Shown here: one piece after another, positions 32,787 to 41,279 of the stretch
Position numbering within the stretch: the first letter of the stretch is position 1
Layout: each line of letters begins with the position of its first letter
Assembly (NCBI RefSeq): GCF_042677945.1
Contig: NZ_JBHUDN010000011.1
Direction: 5' to 3' (one strand)
Length of the DNA: 64,000 nt
Origin: Haloplanus litoreus
GTDB taxonomy: Archaea; Halobacteriota; Halobacteria; Halobacteriales; Haloferacaceae
Made by a program: the position numbers and the translations under genes
Notes under the pieces: model-generated
Databases searched by the model: none
What the model was told of the DNA's origin: nothing
What the model saw: only the letters and a program-made list of their open reading frames with translations

Positions 32787-33398
32787 ATGAGTCAGGCACC
32801 CACCCGCGAAGTCGCGCGCCGCGTCTTCGCCCGCGAGTTCAACGACGCGAGTCACACGTTCAAGGAGTCCGAGGACGAACGCGCCCCCGTCTACCTCCTC
32901 CTCCCGACCGGCGAGCGCGCGAACCGTGTGTTCCTCGTCGGCACCCTCACCGAGAAGGAAGACGTCGGCGAGGGCGACGAGTACTGGCGGGGTCGCATCG
33001 TCGACCCGACGGGGACGTTCTTCGTCTACGCCGGGCAGTACCAGCCCGACGCCGCGTCGACGCTCCGGGATCTCGAACCTCCGGCCTACGTCGCCGTCGT
33101 CGGGAAGCCCCGAACCTACGAGACGGACGACGGGAACGTCAACGTCTCCGTCCGCCCCGAGTCGATCACCGCCGTCGACGCCACCACGCGCGACCGCTGG
33201 GTGGCCGAGACGGCGACGCGGACACTCGAACGCGTCGAGGCGTTCGAGGACGAGGGGGACGAGTACGCCCGGATGGCCCGCGAGGAGTACGATCCCGCGG
33301 TCGACGACTACCGCCAGATGGCCCTCGCCGCCCTCGAAGGACTGGACGAGACGGACGAACTCGGCGGCGAGGACGCCGACGCGGCCGCCGAGCACTGA
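32787..33398 (+). CDS. rpap: RPA-associated protein
   Basis: A 203-residue protein with an OB-fold domain (about 40-130: YLLLPTGERANRVFLVGTLTE, WRGRIVDPTGTFFVYAGQYQP in parts), matching the RPA-associated proteins encoded next to rpa in haloarchaea. It partners RPA in DNA repair. The phosphoesterase gene that follows in some haloarchaea is absent; an unrelated DNA-binding-type gene follows. Confidence 0.9.
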   Translation: MSQAPTREVARRVFAREFNDASHTFKESEDERAPVYLLLPTGERANRVFLVGTLTEKEDVGEGDEYWRGRIVDPTGTFFVYAGQYQPDAASTLRDLEPPAYVAVVGKPRTYETDDGNVNVSVRPESITAVDATTRDRWVAETATRTLERVEAFEDEGDEYARMAREEYDPAVDDYRQMALAALEGLDETDELGGEDADAAAEH

Positions 33399-33457
33399 CG
33401 GCCGACCCCTCGTCTGACAAACCGTTAAGTGGGTCGGCGTTCGACGTCGGGGTGACG

Positions 33458-33862
33458 ATGGGTAACAAGAACAAAACCGTCTCGTTTCGCGTCAACGAGG
33501 ACGCGTTCGAGACCCTGCGCGAAATCGCCGAGGAGCGGGACCTCTCGCTCTCGGCGGTGTTTCGCGACTACGTCGACATGCTCGTTGCCCACGACGGCCA
33601 GGTGCAGGTCGTCCCGGAACACGAACTCGACGCCGATTCGAGTGAGCCCCCGAGTTTCCCGCCCACGGTCGAGGTGCCGAAGAGCTTCGTCCGCGAGCAC
33701 GAACGCCTCGAACTCGAAGCCGAGCACCTGCGGGAGCAGCTCGACGAGCACAAACGCTACGTCAACCACCTGCGCGAGCGACTGGAGGCGGGTGACGAGG
33801 ACGTCATCCAACTCGAAGACCTAGACGGGGAGCGAAACGAACCGCCGTACAAACTAGGCTGA
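33458..33862 (+). CDS. Ribbon-helix-helix-like protein with coiled coil
   Basis: A 134-residue protein. The first 45 residues (NKTVSFRVNEDAFETLREIAEERDLSLSAVF, in parts) match a ribbon-helix-helix DNA-binding fold. The C-terminal half is a charged coiled coil (HERLELEAEHLREQLDEHKR). Probably a dimeric regulator. Its end overlaps by nine bases the convergent gene at 33854. Confidence 0.75.
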   Translation: MGNKNKTVSFRVNEDAFETLREIAEERDLSLSAVFRDYVDMLVAHDGQVQVVPEHELDADSSEPPSFPPTVEVPKSFVREHERLELEAEHLREQLDEHKRYVNHLRERLEAGDEDVIQLEDLDGERNEPPYKLG

Positions 33863-34309
33863 CAGGGTCCGACGCGCTTCTCGGGCGCGCTCTGCCATCG
33901 CGTCGTCACCCTCGACGGCGGCCAACGACTCGACCGCTTCCAGCCGTCGCACCGCCCGGTCCAGAAACGAGAGCACGTCGCCCGGGTAGGCATAGAGCAT
34001 GTAGTCGTCGCTCATTACGTCGACGATGGCGTCAGGGCCGAGTCCCTGCGCCCGGAGTTCCAGTAGGTAGCGGACGAACTGTCGTTCCGGGTAGCCCGTA
34101 TAGATGTCGTCCGGGTCCTCGCAATCGAGGAAGTCGGTGGCGAAATCCAGCAGTCGGTCCCGGGTCGCGTCGTCGAGTTTCGAGAGGCCGTCCCCGCTGT
34201 AGAGCACCTCCATCGTCGCTCCCTTGAACGCTCCCTTGGGGAGTGACGTCTCTAACTGCGCGGTGATCTGCCGATGGTTCTTCAGGTAGACCTTGTCGGT
34301 GATGGCCAC
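33854..34309 (-). CDS. Conserved haloarchaeal protein, unknown function
   Basis: A 151-residue helical protein starting MAITDKVYLKNHRQITAQLE with a GTG at 34309. Other landmarks are FKGATMEVLYSGDGL and YMLYAYPGDVLSFLDRAVR. I recognise it as a type conserved across haloarchaea but cannot name a function. The open frame extends to 34372 but the extra residues lack acidic composition. Confidence 0.75.
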   Translation of the reverse strand: MAITDKVYLKNHRQITAQLETSLPKGAFKGATMEVLYSGDGLSKLDDATRDRLLDFATDFLDCEDPDDIYTGYPERQFVRYLLELRAQGLGPDAIVDVMSDDYMLYAYPGDVLSFLDRAVRRLEAVESLAAVEGDDAMAERAREARRTLSA

Positions 34310-34424
34310 TGCCGACGCGTAGGCGACTGCGAAACTAAAGCGTCCCGACTCGACCGTGCGCTTCCGACACACCCTCGTCCCGAGTCGTAACCTACTTCAC
34401 TCACAGCGCAGTACCGTAATCCGT

Positions 34425-34497
34425 GTCCGGGTTAGGGTAGTGGTTATCCTTCAGCCTTGTGGAGGCTGAGACGCGGGTTCGATTCTCGCACCCGGAC
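34425..34497 (+). tRNA. tRNA-His (GTG)
   Basis: A full cloverleaf: 8-bp acceptor GTCCGGGT/ACCCGGAC including the genome-encoded G-1:C73 pair unique to tRNA-His, D arm GGGTAGTGGTTATCC, anticodon stem CAGCC/GGCTG with loop TTGTGGA (anticodon GTG), and T arm GCGGG-TTCGATT-CTCGC. No intron. CCA is not encoded. Degenerate copies of its 3' end follow at 34531 and about 34604. Confidence 0.97.
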
Positions 34498-34530
34498 CTT
34501 CTGAGGAACGAAGTGAGCGCGTCCGACCGT

Positions 34531-34556
34531 GGCTCGATTCTCGCACTCGGACCTTC
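34531..34556 (+). repeat. Degenerate copy of the tRNA-His 3' end (integration scar)
   Basis: Twenty-six bases here match the end of the tRNA-His gene plus its flank (34476-34501) with two differences, so T-arm, acceptor 3' strand and the following CTTC are all duplicated. The downstream bases (about 20) are also loosely alike, and a third, weaker trace is at about 34604-34619. Duplicated tRNA 3' ends are left when an element integrates into a tRNA gene. Confidence 0.6.
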
Positions 34557-34702
34557 CGACGGCGAACGGACGTGAGGACCGGACGGGCCGGCAGTGGATC
34601 GCACTCGGGACCGATTCGCGCACGCTGCCCGTCAGTCGTCCGACCGTCACCGAGACACGGCACCACGATTTTTCACCCCGTACCGGAGAGTACTCCGTAC
34701 GC

Positions 34703-35812
34703 ATGGACGAACGACGCGCAGTAGTCGCCCTCTTCGGACTCCTCGTCACCGCCGTCACGGCCTACATCGCGTACCGGTTCATCGCCGCCCTCACCGTCGC
34801 CGTCTTCATCTACTACTCGACGCGGCGGTTCTACAAGGCACTCGACCGTCTCCACCTCCCGAAACGGGTTCGAGCCGTGACCGTAATACTGCTTCTCGCC
34901 GTGCCGCTCCTCCTCCTGTTGAGTTACACACTCGTGTTGCTGGTCACCGAGACGCGCCGGTTCGTCGCGGCGTATCCAGTCGTCGAGACGGCCGCCGCGA
35001 ACGTGGCGTGGCTCGAAGGGATGGAGGAACTCCCGAGTCTCTCCTTCGCGGGCGTCGTCGAGGCGTACCGCGCCGGCCAGTTCGACGCGATCATCGATTT
35101 CCTCGTGGAGAACGCCGCCTTGCTGACCAGTGCGATTACGGGCTTTTTCCTCAACCTCTTCATCGTCACCGTCGTCAGCTACTACCTGCTGATCGACGGA
35201 TCGCAGTTGTACCACTGGCTCCGCCAATTCGACGACGACGCCATCGTCCGCGAATATCTGGAGGCTGCCGACCGCGAACTCGAGGCCATCCTCTTCGGTA
35301 ACCTCCTGAACGTCATCGCCATCGCCCTCATCGGCGTCGGCGCGTTCAAGGGGTACAACGCGCTCGTCCCCGCCGCCGTTCAGGTGCCCTATCCGGCGCT
35401 TGCGGGGGTACTCACCGGTGTCGCGAGCCTGATCCCCGTCGTCGGCATGAAGATCGTCTACCTCCCCATCGCCGCCGCGATGTCGATGCCGGCCGTCTTC
35501 AGCGGCGAGTACTCGCTGTTGGTGTACGTCGCCGGCTTCCTCACCGTGGCCGTCGTCGTCGTCGACACCATCCCGGACCTCGTCCTCCGTCCGTACCTCA
35601 GCGGCGAGCGAACTCACGTCGGTCTGTTGATGCTCGCGTACATCTTCGGGCCGGTCGTCTTCGGCTTCTACGGACTCTTTTTCGCCCCCATCGTCCTCGC
35701 TCTCGCCGTCACGTTCGCCCACACGGCCCTTCCGCGTCTCCTCGGCGCCGACGCGGCCGCCGACGCGGCCGCCGATTCGGCGACGCCGCCGGATCGGGGC
35801 CGTCGGGACTGA
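34703..35812 (+). CDS. AI-2E family transporter-like permease
   Basis: A 369-residue membrane protein with about eight hydrophobic segments and the layout of the AI-2E (UPF0118, PerM-like) family: paired N-terminal helices, a long extracytoplasmic loop at about 95-145, then a conserved membrane half (VLTGVASLIPVVGMKIVYLP, LRPYLSGERTHVGLLMLAYIFG). Haloarchaeal members have no proven substrate; some homologues act as Na+/H+ antiporters. ATG 34703 excludes tRNA-derived codons upstream. Confidence 0.88.
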   Translation: MDERRAVVALFGLLVTAVTAYIAYRFIAALTVAVFIYYSTRRFYKALDRLHLPKRVRAVTVILLLAVPLLLLLSYTLVLLVTETRRFVAAYPVVETAAANVAWLEGMEELPSLSFAGVVEAYRAGQFDAIIDFLVENAALLTSAITGFFLNLFIVTVVSYYLLIDGSQLYHWLRQFDDDAIVREYLEAADRELEAILFGNLLNVIAIALIGVGAFKGYNALVPAAVQVPYPALAGVLTGVASLIPVVGMKIVYLPIAAAMSMPAVFSGEYSLLVYVAGFLTVAVVVVDTIPDLVLRPYLSGERTHVGLLMLAYIFGPVVFGFYGLFFAPIVLALAVTFAHTALPRLLGADAAADAAADSATPPDRGRRD

Positions 35813-35818
35813 GGCGGC

Positions 35819-37006
35819 TCAGCGACGGGCGAAGTCGGCGTCGTTCGACAGGCGGTCGAAACCCGCACCCATCCCCGCCGCCGACCCGCGGGTCTGGATG
35901 ATGTTGAACGCTCTCATCAGGTCGGTACGGGAGACGAGACCGACGAGTTCGCCCGCGTCGTCGACGACGGGGAGACGACCGACACTCTCGCGTTGCATCG
36001 TCGAGAGGGCGTCCATCGCGTCCGCCTCCGGCACGATGGTCACGACGTCGGTCGCCATCACGTCCTCGACGCGGTAGGCGTCTCGCTCCACGTCGCGCAC
36101 CTCGCGGGTGTCGTCGAGGGTGACCATCCCGACGAGACTCCCCTGTCGGAGGACCGGATAGCCGGTGTGGCGTTCGTGGAACATCCGATCGGAGAGCGTC
36201 GTCAGCGAGGTGTCGGCGGTGACGGTGTCGAGTTCCGCCGCGGGCGTCATGATGTCGGCGACGGTCACGTCCTGGAAGGCCGCCTTCATGACGGTCTGCT
36301 GGGCCTCGCTCGACGCGCCGATGTAGATGAAGAAGGCGAGCGCCACCAGAAACAGGTTGGCGAAGAGGCCGACGATGGCGAGGACGACGGCGAAGAGTTT
36401 GCCCACTTCCGCCGCGATCTGCGTCGCCCGAGCGTGCGGGCGGGTCCGCGCCAGCAACGCTCGAAGGACGCGTCCGCCGTCCATCGGGAACCCGGGCATC
36501 ATGTTGAACACGGCTAGGACGATGTTCGTCATGGCGAGGTAGGCGAGGACGAACTGCACGGACGGCAGGCTTCCGGGGGCGAGCAGGAAGGCGACGTAGG
36601 AGACGACGCCGAGGGCGACGCTGACGATGGGGCCGGCGACGGCGATGGTGAACTCCTGTTTCCAGTTTTCGGGCATCTCCGTGAATCGGGCGACGCCGCC
36701 GAACAGCCAGAGGGTAATCGAGTCGATGTGGTAGCCGTAGTGCATCGCGACGAGGGAGTGGCCGAACTCGTGGAGGAGGACGCAGAAGAACAGGCCGGTG
36801 GCCGCCGCGCCGCCGAGAATCCACGGCATCGATCCCACGGTGAGCACGTCTACGGGCATCGTCGCGTCGAACACGTCGTTGAGAACGGTGATGAGATTCC
36901 CCACGTCCGCTCCGATCAGCCACGCGAACAGGGGGAGAACCAGGAGGAAGGTCAGATCGAGTTTGATCGGAATGCCGAACGCACTTCCGATACGGATCCC
37001 GCGCAT
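35819..37006 (-). CDS. Site-2 protease family (M50) metalloprotease with CBS domains
   Basis: A 395-residue membrane protease. The zinc motif HEFGH is at residues 79-83 within a transmembrane helix, and a second metal-ligand segment (FNMMPGFPMDGGRVLRALL) follows. About six hydrophobic helices span residues 10-220, and two CBS domains (about 235-370) form the cytosolic regulatory part. It cleaves membrane-anchored substrates, possibly regulators. Starts MRGIRIGSAFGIPIK as in other haloarchaeal members. Confidence 0.93.
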   Translation of the reverse strand: MRGIRIGSAFGIPIKLDLTFLLVLPLFAWLIGADVGNLITVLNDVFDATMPVDVLTVGSMPWILGGAAATGLFFCVLLHEFGHSLVAMHYGYHIDSITLWLFGGVARFTEMPENWKQEFTIAVAGPIVSVALGVVSYVAFLLAPGSLPSVQFVLAYLAMTNIVLAVFNMMPGFPMDGGRVLRALLARTRPHARATQIAAEVGKLFAVVLAIVGLFANLFLVALAFFIYIGASSEAQQTVMKAAFQDVTVADIMTPAAELDTVTADTSLTTLSDRMFHERHTGYPVLRQGSLVGMVTLDDTREVRDVERDAYRVEDVMATDVVTIVPEADAMDALSTMQRESVGRLPVVDDAGELVGLVSRTDLMRAFNIIQTRGSAAGMGAGFDRLSNDADFARR

Positions 37007-37151
37007 ACGGAGACTTGCGACGGGACGGACTTAACTCTTGCAAGGGCGCCGACCCGATTCCGGCCGTGGGTTTGGATCACACACCAACGATGTGACGGCT
37101 ATATTTCGATCATATAAAAACTCAATCGCCCGACTCGGGTTGATTCGTTCG

Positions 37152-37835
37152 ATGTTCGACGATACGGACGAACTGCCACCGTCGGCGTCGCGTCGTTCGT
37201 TCCTGATCGGAGCCGGATCGGCAGCCGGTCTCGCGGCCTCCGGTGGGGTGCGCGCGGCGGACGGCGACGAGCAGCGTGTGGAGCAACTCGACGCGACGGA
37301 GCCACCCATGAACTACATCACCGACGTCGACCAGCACAGCGACTTCCCGAACACGATCACCGCGGTTTCGGTCGCGCAGATGAACAGCCGCGAAAAGTAC
37401 GAATACCGTGCGGACCCGCACCGGATCATCCTCGACCGGATGCTCTACAGCGAGGTTCGCTACCCCGGCGACTACGGATTCGTTCCCCAGACTGCCATGG
37501 GCGACGGCGACCCGCTCGACGTCCTGGTCATGCTCGACTCGTCGCTTTTCCCCGGTTGCGTGCTCGACGTGCGTCCGGTCGCCGTGATCCGCATGACCGA
37601 CGCGGGTGAGAACGACGACAAGATCATCGGCGTCCCCGCAGACGATCCGCGGTGGGCACACGTCTCCGAAGTCTCCGACATCCCCGAGCATACTCGCGAG
37701 GAGATCGCGGAGTTCTTCCGGACCTACAAGAACCTCGAACCGGACGGCAACATCGTCGTCGACGGGTACGACGACAGCGAGGCCGCCAAGAGCATCATCT
37801 CCGACGCCAACACCAGGTTCCACAGCCAGGGCTGA
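37152..37835 (+). CDS. Exported (Tat) class I inorganic pyrophosphatase-like protein
   Basis: A 227-residue protein. The first 36 residues are a Tat signal (SRRSFLIGAGSAAGLAASGG, RR at 14-15, possible cleavage after VRA-A). The rest is a class I pyrophosphatase: KYEY (K82, E84), LDR (R96), YPGDYGF, the active-site GDGDPLD (D118, D120, D123), TDAGENDDK (D150) and FFRTYKNLE (Y192, K193). The first catalytic-site Glu of the family (E20 in E. coli numbering) appears as Ser73. A secreted version of a normally cytosolic enzyme is unusual. Confidence 0.88.
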   Translation: MFDDTDELPPSASRRSFLIGAGSAAGLAASGGVRAADGDEQRVEQLDATEPPMNYITDVDQHSDFPNTITAVSVAQMNSREKYEYRADPHRIILDRMLYSEVRYPGDYGFVPQTAMGDGDPLDVLVMLDSSLFPGCVLDVRPVAVIRMTDAGENDDKIIGVPADDPRWAHVSEVSDIPEHTREEIAEFFRTYKNLEPDGNIVVDGYDDSEAAKSIISDANTRFHSQG

Positions 37836-37895
37836 CCGATCGACGGCCTCACTGGCGACGCTAAACCTTAGACCCCCGCCCCCCTATTTCCCTCC

Positions 37896-38273
37896 ATGAG
37901 CGAACAGTCACCGACCCCGGTGGTCAAGCGCGGCGACGACATCGAGGACGAGGCCGTCGACGCGGCCGACGGTCTCTCGAAGGGCGTCCTGATCGACGAG
38001 TCCGACGGCGCGCCACACTTCGCGATGCGACGGTTCACCCTCGACCCCGGCGCCGCGGTGCCGACCCACACCAACGCGGTCGAACACGAACAGTACGTGC
38101 TCTCCGGGGAGTACGTCGTCGGCATCGACGGCGAAGAGTACACCGTCTCGGCCGGCGACTCGCTGCTGATCCCGGCGGGTGTCCCCCACTGGTACCGGAA
38201 CGAGGGCGACGAGGCGGGCGCGTTCATCTGTGCGGTGCCGAACGGCGACGACACCATCGAACTCGTCGAGTGA
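37896..38273 (+). CDS. Cupin-domain protein
   Basis: A 125-residue single-cupin protein: motif 1 PTHTNAVEHEQYVLSGE supplies two His and one Glu, motif 2 LLIPAGVPHWYRN the last His. It should bind a divalent metal. Cupins of this size are often dioxygenase-like or regulatory; no substrate can be assigned. Confidence 0.88.
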   Translation: MSEQSPTPVVKRGDDIEDEAVDAADGLSKGVLIDESDGAPHFAMRRFTLDPGAAVPTHTNAVEHEQYVLSGEYVVGIDGEEYTVSAGDSLLIPAGVPHWYRNEGDEAGAFICAVPNGDDTIELVE

Positions 38274-38333
38274 GGAATCGAGCACCGCTACGGAGTCGAA
38301 CGGCTGAAATACCCCGTCCACCTACCCGAATTC

Positions 38334-40388
38334 GTGTCACGGCAGGTCGGACGCGTCGAGACGCTCTTTCTCCACGGTCGGGACGGCGACTTCCTGGTCG
38401 CCGTCACCCGCGACGGCGACCGGGTGTTTCGAGCGGTCCTCGACCTCAAGGAGACGGACGCCGGTCCCCGCCCCGCTCGCTTCCGGATCAAGCGCGGGTC
38501 GACCGAGGAGCCACGCGACCCGAGTCAGTTCGTCGAACTCGCGCGCCGCGCCGAGCGCATTCGCATCTCTCAGCAGACGTCGACGGCGGACCGCGAGCGA
38601 CTGGAGGCGATGCTCGACGGCTACCAACTCGACGCGCTCACCGTCCGAACCTGTCGCTACTGCGCCTCCGAGGGGCGGTACTCGCCGATCACGGAGGACA
38701 CCGCGATCAAGGCAGACCGGGACTACATCTGCCCGGACTGTGCGAAACGGGAACTCGACGGGGAACTCGCCTACGCCGGCGGACTCACCGGCGCCGCACA
38801 GGACCGCCTCGAAGAACTCCTGCTGGAGGTGCAGGATCTCGACCGTATCACCAACCTCCTGCAGGGAGAGCTCGACCCGGACCTCACCAAGTTCGACGAA
38901 ATCGGCGCCACCGTCGAGGACGTCGACCCCGTCGAGACGGCGGATCTGGACCTCCACCCGAAGCTGAAGTCACAGGTCACCGACCGGTTCGAGACGCTCC
39001 TGCCGGTTCAGAGCCTCTCGGTCCGGAACGGCCTGCTCGACGGCGACGACCAGCTCGTCGTGAGCGCGACGGCGACGGGCAAGACCCTGATCGGCGAACT
39101 CGCCGGCATCGACCGCGCGCTGAAGGGGAAGGGCAAACTCCTCTTTCTGGTCCCCCTCGTCGCCCTCGCCAACCAGAAGGAGGAGAACTTCGAGGAGCGC
39201 TACGGTGACCTCGTCGACGTGACCATCCGCGTCGGCGGCAGTCGCGTCACCGACGACGGCACGCGCTTCGACCCGTCGGCCGACGTGGTCGTCGGCACCT
39301 ACGAGGGTATCGACCACGCGTTGCGGACGGGAAAGGACCTCGGCGACGTCGGGACCGTCGTCATCGACGAGGTGCACACGCTGAAAGAAGGGGAGCGTGG
39401 CCACCGCCTCGACGGGATGATCTCCCGGCTGAAACACTACTGTGAGCGCCGGGCGTCGAACGGCGGCGACTACGACGGCGCACAGTGGATCTACCTCTCC
39501 GCCACCGTCGGTAACCCCGAGTGGCTGGCGACGAATCTCCGCGCACGCCTCATCGAGTTCGAGGAGCGGCCGGTCCCCATCGAACGACACCTGACCTTCG
39601 CCGACGCTCAGGAGAAGACCCGGATCGAGAACCGGCTGGTCAGGCGGGCCTTCGACAGCAAGTCGTCGAAGGGCTACCGCGGGCAGACGATCATCTTCAC
39701 CAACTCGCGGCGCCGCTGTCACGAAATCTCCCGCAAGCTGGAGTACGACTCGGCGCCGTACCACGCCGGCCTCGACTACGGCCGGCGAAAGCGCGTCGAG
39801 CGCCAGTTCGGGGACCAGGACCTCGCGGCCGTCGTGACCACGGCGGCACTGGCCGCCGGCGTCGACTTCCCCGCCTCACAGGTCGTCTTCGACACGCTGG
39901 CGATGGGCATCGAGTGGCTGTCGGTCCAGGAGTTCGAGCAGATGCTCGGCCGGGCCGGCCGCCCCGACTACCACGATCAGGGCGTCGTCTACCTGCTGGT
40001 CGAACCCGACTGCGCCTACCACAACAGCATGGAGATGACCGAGGACGAGGTGGCGTTCAAACTGTTGAAAGGGGAGATGGAGGACGTCCGTACCGTCTAC
40101 GACCTGTCGGCGGCCGCCGAGGAGACGCTGGCGAACATCACCGTCGCCGGCAAGCGGGCCAAACGGCTCAACGACCGGATGCTTGGCGACGTACCGACGA
40201 CGCAGGCGGTCGGCAAACTGCTGGAGTGGAACTTCATCGACGGACTCCAGCCGACGCCCCTCGGGCGGGCGGTGACGCGGCACTTCCTCGCGCCGGACGA
40301 CGCCTTCGCCATCCTCGACCGTATCCGCAAGGGAATGGACCCCTACGAACTCGTCGCGGAACTGGAACTTCGCGACGACGAGGGGTAG
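38334..40388 (+). CDS. Ski2-like DEAD/DEAH-box helicase with N-terminal zinc-binding domain
   Basis: A 684-residue superfamily 2 helicase. Residues 1-220 are an N-terminal domain with two Cys pairs (CRYCASEGRY and CPDCAKREL). The helicase core has Walker A ATATGKT, DEVH in VVIDEVHTLKEGERGHR, motif III YLSATVGNP, and C-terminal motifs IIFTNSRRRCHEI and QMLGRAGRPDYHDQG. It resembles Hel308/Ski2-like helicases, which act on DNA or RNA in repair and processing. GTG start at 38334. Repeat F lies just after the stop. Confidence 0.92.
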   Translation: MSRQVGRVETLFLHGRDGDFLVAVTRDGDRVFRAVLDLKETDAGPRPARFRIKRGSTEEPRDPSQFVELARRAERIRISQQTSTADRERLEAMLDGYQLDALTVRTCRYCASEGRYSPITEDTAIKADRDYICPDCAKRELDGELAYAGGLTGAAQDRLEELLLEVQDLDRITNLLQGELDPDLTKFDEIGATVEDVDPVETADLDLHPKLKSQVTDRFETLLPVQSLSVRNGLLDGDDQLVVSATATGKTLIGELAGIDRALKGKGKLLFLVPLVALANQKEENFEERYGDLVDVTIRVGGSRVTDDGTRFDPSADVVVGTYEGIDHALRTGKDLGDVGTVVIDEVHTLKEGERGHRLDGMISRLKHYCERRASNGGDYDGAQWIYLSATVGNPEWLATNLRARLIEFEERPVPIERHLTFADAQEKTRIENRLVRRAFDSKSSKGYRGQTIIFTNSRRRCHEISRKLEYDSAPYHAGLDYGRRKRVERQFGDQDLAAVVTTAALAAGVDFPASQVVFDTLAMGIEWLSVQEFEQMLGRAGRPDYHDQGVVYLLVEPDCAYHNSMEMTEDEVAFKLLKGEMEDVRTVYDLSAAAEETLANITVAGKRAKRLNDRMLGDVPTTQAVGKLLEWNFIDGLQPTPLGRAVTRHFLAPDDAFAILDRIRKGMDPYELVAELELRDDEG

Positions 40389-40394
40389 TCGGCC

Positions 40395-40422
40395 TCGTAC
40401 GGACTGTTGGACGTCCGTATCA
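40395..40422. repeat. Dispersed repeat F (ends only)
   Basis: TCGTACGGACTGTTGG followed by ACGTCCGTATCA: the two terminal arms (TACGGAC/GTCCGTA) of the dispersed repeat joined without the middle. It lies between the convergent helicase and thioesterase genes, and its last three bases are the reverse of the thioesterase stop codon. Confidence 0.65.
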
Positions 40423-40827
40423 CTCGGCGGCCGACCGCCGTGACTCCATCCGGTCCACCCACGCGGCCGGTAGGGGCTGGGAGCCGTCGCCGTCGGGGTC
40501 GACGTACACCTGTACCGTCTCGGCCGTCGCGGCCACCCGCTCGCCGACTCGGACCTCGTAGGCCATGGTGACGCTCGACTTGCCGATGGACCGAACGCCC
40601 ATCGCGACGGTCACCTCGTCGTCGAGTTCGATCTGGCTTCGGTAGTCGATGTTCAGGTTGACGAGGACGGTGTCGATGTCGTCGAGGCCGACGCCGAGGA
40701 CGTCGGCGTAGTAGTCGACCCGTGCCTGTTCGAGGTAGGTCGCGTAGACGGCGTTGTTGACGTGGCGCATGGCGTCCACGTCGCGAAAGCGCACCTGCAT
40801 CTCCGTCTCGTACTCGAAAGTGGACAT
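40420..40827 (-). CDS. 4-hydroxybenzoyl-CoA thioesterase-fold protein
   Basis: A 135-residue hotdog-fold thioesterase (YbgC/FadM-like): RFRDVDAMRHVNNAVYATYLEQAR carries the catalytic Asp and the family signature (given here in one family block of which D17 is the key residue), and IELDDEVTVAMGVRSIGKSS follows. Hydrolyses acyl-CoA thioesters. ATG at 40827. Confidence 0.9.
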   Translation of the reverse strand: MSTFEYETEMQVRFRDVDAMRHVNNAVYATYLEQARVDYYADVLGVGLDDIDTVLVNLNIDYRSQIELDDEVTVAMGVRSIGKSSVTMAYEVRVGERVAATAETVQVYVDPDGDGSQPLPAAWVDRMESRRSAAE

Positions 40828-40907
40828 ACAGGGGCGTGGACGAGCGGGCATTTGTGCCTACCGGCGGGGGCAACCCGCGGCGCACGTCCACTCGGCGCGG
40901 CCGCCGG

Positions 40908-41144
40908 TCACCGGTCGCCCAGATAGAGCGGCGAGTCCTCGGTCGTACACTCGGGGCGGCCACAGACGCCCGCTTCCCGTCCGGCGCGTTCGACGCCGGC
41001 GTCGAGACGGTGGAGTTCCCACGTCGCTTCGTGACCGGTTTCGGCGCGGTGGGCCTCGATGAACGAGCGGGCCGTCGCGAGTTTGTCGAACGTCTCTCGC
41101 CGATCACACTCCGGACAGGTCACCGTCGCTCGCTTGTCGGCCAT
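40908..41144 (-). CDS. Small zinc-finger-type protein, conserved in haloarchaea
   Basis: A 78-residue protein with C-x2-C at TCPECDRRETF, a His-containing middle (EAHRAETGHEATW) and two C-terminal Cys (VCGRPECTTED). The pattern TCPECD...F...A..F...H....GH is a common small haloarchaeal zinc-finger architecture. Function unknown. The ATG at 41144 is preferred; in-frame upstream starts would add a few residues. Confidence 0.7.
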   Translation of the reverse strand: MADKRATVTCPECDRRETFDKLATARSFIEAHRAETGHEATWELHRLDAGVERAGREAGVCGRPECTTEDSPLYLGDR

Positions 41145-41279
41145 CGTTCGGATCGACTGCATGAGCGCACTTAACCCCCCGGTTCCGATCCGCCCCGTCC
41201 GTTCCGGGAGCCATCGGCCGTCCCCCTCCACCGTCCGTCTGGGCGGAGATTTATGCGCCCCACCGCCCACCGTGTGGCC

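Noticed and set aside
34401..34758. Several short leftward frames over tRNA-His and its downstream repeats
   Set aside because: They translate the tRNA and its degenerate copies (SGCENRTRVSAS-type peptides), a known annotation artefact.
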